Positions 7,263 to 11,249 of a stretch of 11,249 nucleotides of DNA are shown here, in pieces (the first letter of the stretch is position 1; each line of letters starts with the position of its first letter). The DNA is from Entamoeba invadens IP1. Its lineage: Eukaryota > Evosea > Mastigamoebida > Endamoebidae. The position numbers and the translations under genes are program-made. The notes beneath the pieces were generated by a model. It was given only the letters and a program-made list of their open reading frames with translations. It was not told the origin of the DNA and searched no databases. The stretch spans positions 51,185-62,433 of the forward strand of contig NW_004440359.1 of the NCBI RefSeq assembly GCF_000330505.1, given 5' to 3'.

Positions 7263-9416
7263 TTGAAACCACATATAAAAGAGACTTTCTTGGTTTCTCA
7301 AAGGAAGTTCATTTCAGAATTGTTCAGTTTGCATATTGCCGGTGGTGATGACTTCGGAGTTTCGGCTGGTGGACCCAACAAGGGTAAGAGAGGTGCCAAG
7401 TTCTTGACTGTAGGATCTAACCACAGAAAACAACTTGATGATCTTATGAAGAAATTGAGAATGACTACACCACACTATATTATCTGCGTTTTTTAAATAC
7501 ACAGAAGACAAGACGCTACTTCATTGACTCGACTGTTTTGAAGCAATTGAGATGCAATGGTGTCTTGGAAGGTATTAGAATTACTCGTCTTGGGTATCCA
7601 AACAGAATCATCTACAACGAATTCTTGAAGAGATACTTCTTCCTTGAAACTAACATCAACAAGAAGATTTCAGACGTCATGCTAGTAGTCAAAGATCTCA
7701 TGAAACAAATTTGTGAGAAGTACAAGAAGGATGGCAAGGCAAAAGTGAACACTGAAGAATTTAGATTTGGTAAGATCAAGATTTTCTCTAAGGTTGGTGT
7801 TCTTGCTGAAATCGAAGAGATTAGAGAAAACAGAGACACTGAACTTGTTGGTGGTCTTCATATGTGTGCAAAAGCAATTTCACAAAGAAAACTCATTGAA
7901 CAGATTGCTATTAATGTCATTCAAGACACCATCCACATTTGGTACCAATTCAGAAATTGGTTCAGATTGTTCAAAAGGTTAGATCAATTCTTAAGAGAAG
8001 AAGAGTCGATGAGGAACCGCAGCTAAGGACAAAGAAATTGAAGCTTTTAAAGAAGAAGCTTGCTGTAGAAATCGCAAAGAGAGAAGCCGCTGAGAAGGCA
8101 TTTGCTGAGATGAAAATCAAGAACGTCGACTTGGAAACTTTAGTCCAAAAGCTTAAAGAAGACATTGAGTCGAAGAAGATAGCACTTGATGAGGCAGATA
8201 TGAAGTCACAAGAAGACCAAGAACACATTGAAGAACTCCAAGGTGATGTTAAGAGAGGAAAGGAAGACTTGGGCAAGTTAACCACTGAGTACAAGTAACT
8301 TGAAGTTGATAATCAAGGACTTCAAGATAAAATTACTGAACACAAAGCGACTGTTGCTAAGAAGGACAGTGTCATCACTGTGTTGAACAAAGACATTGAA
8401 GATAAGGAAGGCGAAATTTCTGACTTGAAGAAAAAGCTTGAAGCCGAAGAAGACAATTTAAAGGATCTTGAGACACAATTGCACGAGAAGGAAGACGATA
8501 TTGCTGATTTGGAGAAGGCGGTTGCTGTGTTGAAAGATCAGAACACACAACTTGATGCTGCTAAGAAGGAAATGAAGAAGTCGTCTGTCGAAGACGCTTC
8601 GAAGATTGAGAATTATGAATCACAGATTAAGGCACTTGAAGCACAAAAGAAGATGGCATTGGACGACAAAGCGGAGGCCGAGAAGACTGCAGCGGACCAA
8701 TCTGATAGAAGAAAAAAGATGGAAGACCAAGTTAAAGCACTCAATCCACAAGTTTCATCACTTAAAGTTTAAGTCAGTGCACCGGCTTCTGTTGCTCAAG
8801 AAGAAGAAAAGAACATGCTAAATGCAAGAATTGCTGAAATCCAAACTCAACTAGATGAATAAAGACAGAAGGCTGACAGTGCAGATGCTGTTCGAAAAAC
8901 TGATTCACAGAAGGAACTTGAGAAGGAGAGAGCAATGAAACAAGAAGCCGACAAAGAAACTCAAAGACTCGGAGCTAAAGTCACCGATTCAGAAGCTAAA
9001 TTGGCGGATGCTGGTGCTACTGGAGCTTCCATTGCTAAATTGAAAGCAAAATAAGAAACAGAATTGGAAGGAATCGAAACAGAAAAAGAAGAAGCACAAA
9101 ACACGGCTGCTAAAGCTAAGAAACAAGCTAAACAGTATGCTAGAAAGGTTGAAGAGGCTGAGAGAAAGCTTGCAGAATTCGAACAGAAGGAGTCTACTTT
9201 CAACACTCAAATTGGTAAGACACAATCCGATTTGAAGAAGACTCAACAATCAGTCAGAGATGGCGAATTGAGAACTGCCGAGTTGGAAGACATATCAGAA
9301 AATTTGGTGAATATCTGAACAACAAACAACTTGAAGTTAATCGGGTGAGTGCAATTACTTTTGAAGACTAAGAACAGGTTGATTCAAGTAAAACACAAAA
9401 AGACAAGGATAAATAA
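7263..9416 (+). pseudogene. Myosin II heavy chain pseudogene, end of motor to coiled-coil tail
   Basis: Successive frames give the C-terminal part of a class II myosin. Loop 2 is rich in Lys/Gly (GGPNKGKRGAKFLTVG, about 7365-7412), followed by TTPHYIICVF where myosins have PHFVRC. Next is QLRCNGVLEGIRITRLGYPNRI (from 7541), then converter sequence FRFGKIKIFSKVG, two degenerate IQ-type segments, NWFRLFK, and a heptad coiled coil rich in K, E, A and Q to about 9318. The frame moves 3-2-1-3-1-3, near 7490, 7975, 8017, 8046 and 9300. Within the tail frame TAA interrupts at 8296, 8770, 8860 and 9052, and again at 9369 after the last shift, before a terminal TAA at 9414-9416. The catalytic P-loop and switches are absent, and the tail is roughly 450 residues, well short of a full tail, so both ends or the middle are deleted. 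An intact protein would drive actin-based contraction. GC content is far above the flanks, so decay is fairly recent. Confidence 0.93.
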
Positions 9417-10029
9417 TTATTATATTGTTTTATAGTTTTTTTAAATTAAAATCTATTTAAATACAAAAGTCTATTTATCAAAAAATATACTATTATTATT
9501 ATTTTTTTATAGTTTAATTTCAACTAGATGCCTCGAGTCTTTGAAAGATGCCTTTTCAAATAATTTTCATTGAGTGATGGATATTTCCAATGACAAAAAA
9601 GATTGTGATGTTTTTTTTAATAAGAAAATAGAGTTTCGATACAAAATTGATACAAATTGATTTAATCATATTAACTTTATCTGTAGAACGCAAAAATACA
9701 TTAAAAAGTAGCGATTCATTTCACAACATCACTGATGTTTTTATTTATTTAAAATAGTCAATTTACTATATACTGTCAATTGTAATATTCTAATCATGTG
9801 ATAAAGTCTATTGATCTTTTCTGAGTTTTTTGCTTCAAAAAAATAAATTGTGTTACCAAATTATTAAATTATAATTAATTATATCAACATATGTGCTATT
9901 TGTTTTTAGATGAAAATATCAACTTTAATATGATTTTAATGGTTAATTACTATAGTTTGTAGTTTGAATAAACCCATAATAAATAAAAATACCAAACTAC
10001 TTTTCAATTAACATACTTCAGAAAGATAC
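9417..10029. other. AT-rich intergenic region
   Basis: No reading frame of note. AGATGCCT occurs twice at about 9527 and 9547, and GATACAAA(A)TTGAT is repeated near 9638-9662. The last bases before 10030 begin to rise in GC. Confidence 0.5.
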
Positions 10030-10341
10030 AAAGGGACACAGAGAGTAGATATGCCGCAACTGTCGAAACTTGTTGAACCCGGCGAGTTGCGGCGTCGTGA
10101 ATCCATCTCCGGAAGATACTTGACACAAAGAGGAGATGCCTGAAAAAAAACATCAAGATATCCTAATCGAGTGTTCGTTCCAGTGTTAGATTTGAAGGGT
10201 GAAAACCGTTTTCTTTTCGTCTGTCCGACCCTTCAAAAAGGACAGATTTTGTTAAAACTGTGTACATTAATTCAAGTTGTGGTGACGTGGCAAATTACAA
10301 AAGGGACAATTTTGGAGTCAATGCCTTGCAAAGTTTGAAAT
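10030..10341. other. GC-enriched structured segment of unknown nature
   Basis: This block stands out in base content from AT-rich DNA on its left and is separated by 15 bases from the stop of the TLDc gene. It holds four inverted repeats. GCCGCAACT (10053-10061) pairs with 10085-10093. CATCTCC (10104-10110) pairs with 10132-10138. TTTGAAGGGT (10191-10200) pairs exactly with 10228-10237. TCTGTCC (10220-10226) pairs with 10240-10246 and overlaps the third, so those two exclude each other. On the plus strand a frame runs from ATG 10051 to TGA 10339-10341 with a single TGA at 10141-10143; the two halves (30 and 65 codons) show no domain I know. It could be a noncoding RNA gene, a decayed coding relic, or an old transposable element copy. 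The sequence does not decide. Confidence 0.4.
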
Positions 10342-10356
10342 AAAAAATGACAAAAG

Positions 10357-11249
10357 TTAGTTAAGTTGGTAGACAACAACACTCTTTGGTGTAAAATTGC
10401 GATTATCAGTCAAATCGTTGTCTTTGGCGGTGTAAGTGGATGGGTCGCAATAACTCCCATTTAAACCTTTCTTGTATACATATATATCACAACCACCACC
10501 AAATGCAAAGAGACCGAGATAGTCTTGAGGACCAATCCAAAATTCATAACCGGTGTTATTTCCACCTTTACCAAACTTTTTTGGATTCAAAGTGCCATTT
10601 CTCACAAGTGAAAAGATGTAAGAACTGCCACTGTTGATACATTTGTTAACATTATTGATATTTCCAGTGTACACGCCACCAAACTTGTTGTGATTTGTGT
10701 CTTCTACCAAAAAACACAAGTTGCTTTTGTTAATGATTTTTGCATCAAACACTGAATTGTTTTTTGACCAATTGTCTTTATCCGAATTAAACACAACACT
10801 TCCTATTTTGTACCCCGTCAAATTTTCAAGATTGGCTTTTTCTTCAAGTGTGATGTGTTCGCGCTGCATTCTCTCGGCTTCTTTTTCTTTTTGTAACTTC
10901 ATTCTCCCAGCTTCTTCTTTTTCTTCGTGTTGTTTCTTCGCATTGATGAATTTTTCTGATTTAATAATTTGATCAATTTTAGTGTTGTATATTTGTTTGA
11001 TTCTGTCTATTTGGTCTTCGAGTGGTTTTGTGTCCATTTGGCACTTTTCTTCAAGAAGTAAAATTCTGAAATTGTTAATCTCATACAACTTGTTGTTGTC
11101 ACTCTCTGTTGAGTACGCCATCTCGCTTTTGATTTTGTTAGATGTGTTATCCAAATCAGTGACGATTGTGTTGAGTGAAGTTGTGATGTTCTTCTTTCTC
11201 TCAAATACCTCATCGAGTTTGTCGAATTGTCCCTCTGCATTTTCAATGC
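10357..11249 (-). CDS. Coiled-coil and TLDc domain protein (5' partial)
   Basis: The frame is open from the right edge to TAA 10359-10357, giving 296 residues with the start beyond the window. Residues 1 to about 140 are Lys/Glu-rich and helical, including EEKEEAGRMKLQKEKEAERM, and fit a coiled coil that could mediate oligomerisation. Residues 143 to 296 are a TLDc domain. It opens YKIGSVVFNS and has DNWSKNNSVFD, then CFLVEDTNHNKFGGVY, SSYIFSL, the FWIGPQDYLGLFAFGGGCDIYV core, and a C-terminal SVVVYQL strand typical of the family. TLDc proteins elsewhere act in oxidative-stress resistance and as V-ATPase regulators. Coiled-coil/TLDc proteins form a large Entamoeba family of unknown function. 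The domain looks complete, with no stop or frameshift. No intron is seen in this part. The function here is inferred from domain only. Confidence 0.88.
   Translation of the reverse strand, partial: IENAEGQFDKLDEVFERKKNITTSLNTIVTDLDNTSNKIKSEMAYSTESDNNKLYEINNFRILLLEEKCQMDTKPLEDQIDRIKQIYNTKIDQIIKSEKFINAKKQHEEKEEAGRMKLQKEKEAERMQREHITLEEKANLENLTGYKIGSVVFNSDKDNWSKNNSVFDAKIINKSNLCFLVEDTNHNKFGGVYTGNINNVNKCINSGSSYIFSLVRNGTLNPKKFGKGGNNTGYEFWIGPQDYLGLFAFGGGCDIYVYKKGLNGSYCDPSTYTAKDNDLTDNRNFTPKSVVVYQLN

Noticed and set aside
8296..9054. Reassigned genetic code reading TAA as Gln
   Set aside because: The GTPase and TLDc frames end in TAA with no in-frame TAA inside them, and the myosin locus also has frameshifts and missing domains. 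Ordinary pseudogene decay explains the data.
8961..9249. Minus-strand Ser/Phe-rich frames over the myosin tail
   Set aside because: They are antisense shadows of the Lys/Glu/Ala-rich coiled coil. Similar antisense frames at 7612-7839 and 7971-8294 were dropped for the same reason.
10030..10075. U6-like snRNA from the string ACAGAGAG followed by TAGATATGCC
   Set aside because: The ACAGAGA-like box is present, but the AGC triad and the rest of the core do not follow, and the flanking sequence does not match U6.
10062..10096. tRNA on the minus strand, from GGTTCAAC resembling a B box
   Set aside because: The conserved CC after the B box is missing, and no A box or acceptor stem can be drawn around it.
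10697..10972. Plus-strand 91-codon frame opposite the TLDc gene
   Set aside because: It is an antisense shadow of the coiled-coil part. The minus frame has a clear domain and runs through it.

Overview
The window is eukaryotic and very AT-rich, with short intron-bearing or compact genes separated by long noncoding stretches. It looks like an Entamoeba genome, and E. invadens is my best guess. Three things support this: the end of a BspA-like leucine-rich-repeat gene and a coiled-coil/TLDc gene (both are large families in Entamoeba), introns opening with GTTTGT (the Entamoeba 5' splice consensus), and pseudogenes that read as Entamoeba-like HSP70 and myosin II. No rRNA, convincing tRNA, CRISPR or prokaryotic feature was seen.

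Layout, left to right. Bases 2-232 are the 3' end of a BspA-like LRR gene. A TA-flanked terminal-inverted-repeat element of about 1.1 kb (667-1763) encloses a decayed HSP70 fragment (977-1480). After about 800 bp of AT-rich DNA, a minus-strand gene (3927 to 2561) can be assembled from four exons into a 199-residue Ras/Rab-type GTPase with several altered nucleotide-binding motifs. Then come a GC-rich cluster of GGACGT-type repeats (4866-4960), an AT palindrome, a 251-bp MITE (5131-5385) whose right TA is also the first two bases of a perfect 20-copy heptamer array (5384-5523), and one end of a related element (about 6026-6085). From 7263 to 9416 lies a myosin II heavy chain pseudogene running from the end of the motor into the coiled-coil tail, broken by five frame changes and several stops. 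At 10030-10341 there is a GC-enriched segment of unknown nature with several hairpins. The right edge (11249 to 10357, minus) is the 3' part of a coiled-coil plus TLDc gene.

Only three loci look intact: the LRR end, the GTPase and the TLDc gene. They show no sign of working together. The rest is gene relics and non-autonomous DNA transposons. The three transposon ends share a CAGTRAAA start, a CTATYTGT block and an internal CCAATCA, so one Tc1/mariner-type transposase could have mobilised them all. The features most worth a second look are the HSP70 fragment inside an inverted-repeat element, the split GTPase with non-canonical G motifs, the all-TAA stop pattern in the myosin tail, the MITE/heptamer junction and the structured segment at 10.0-10.3 kb.
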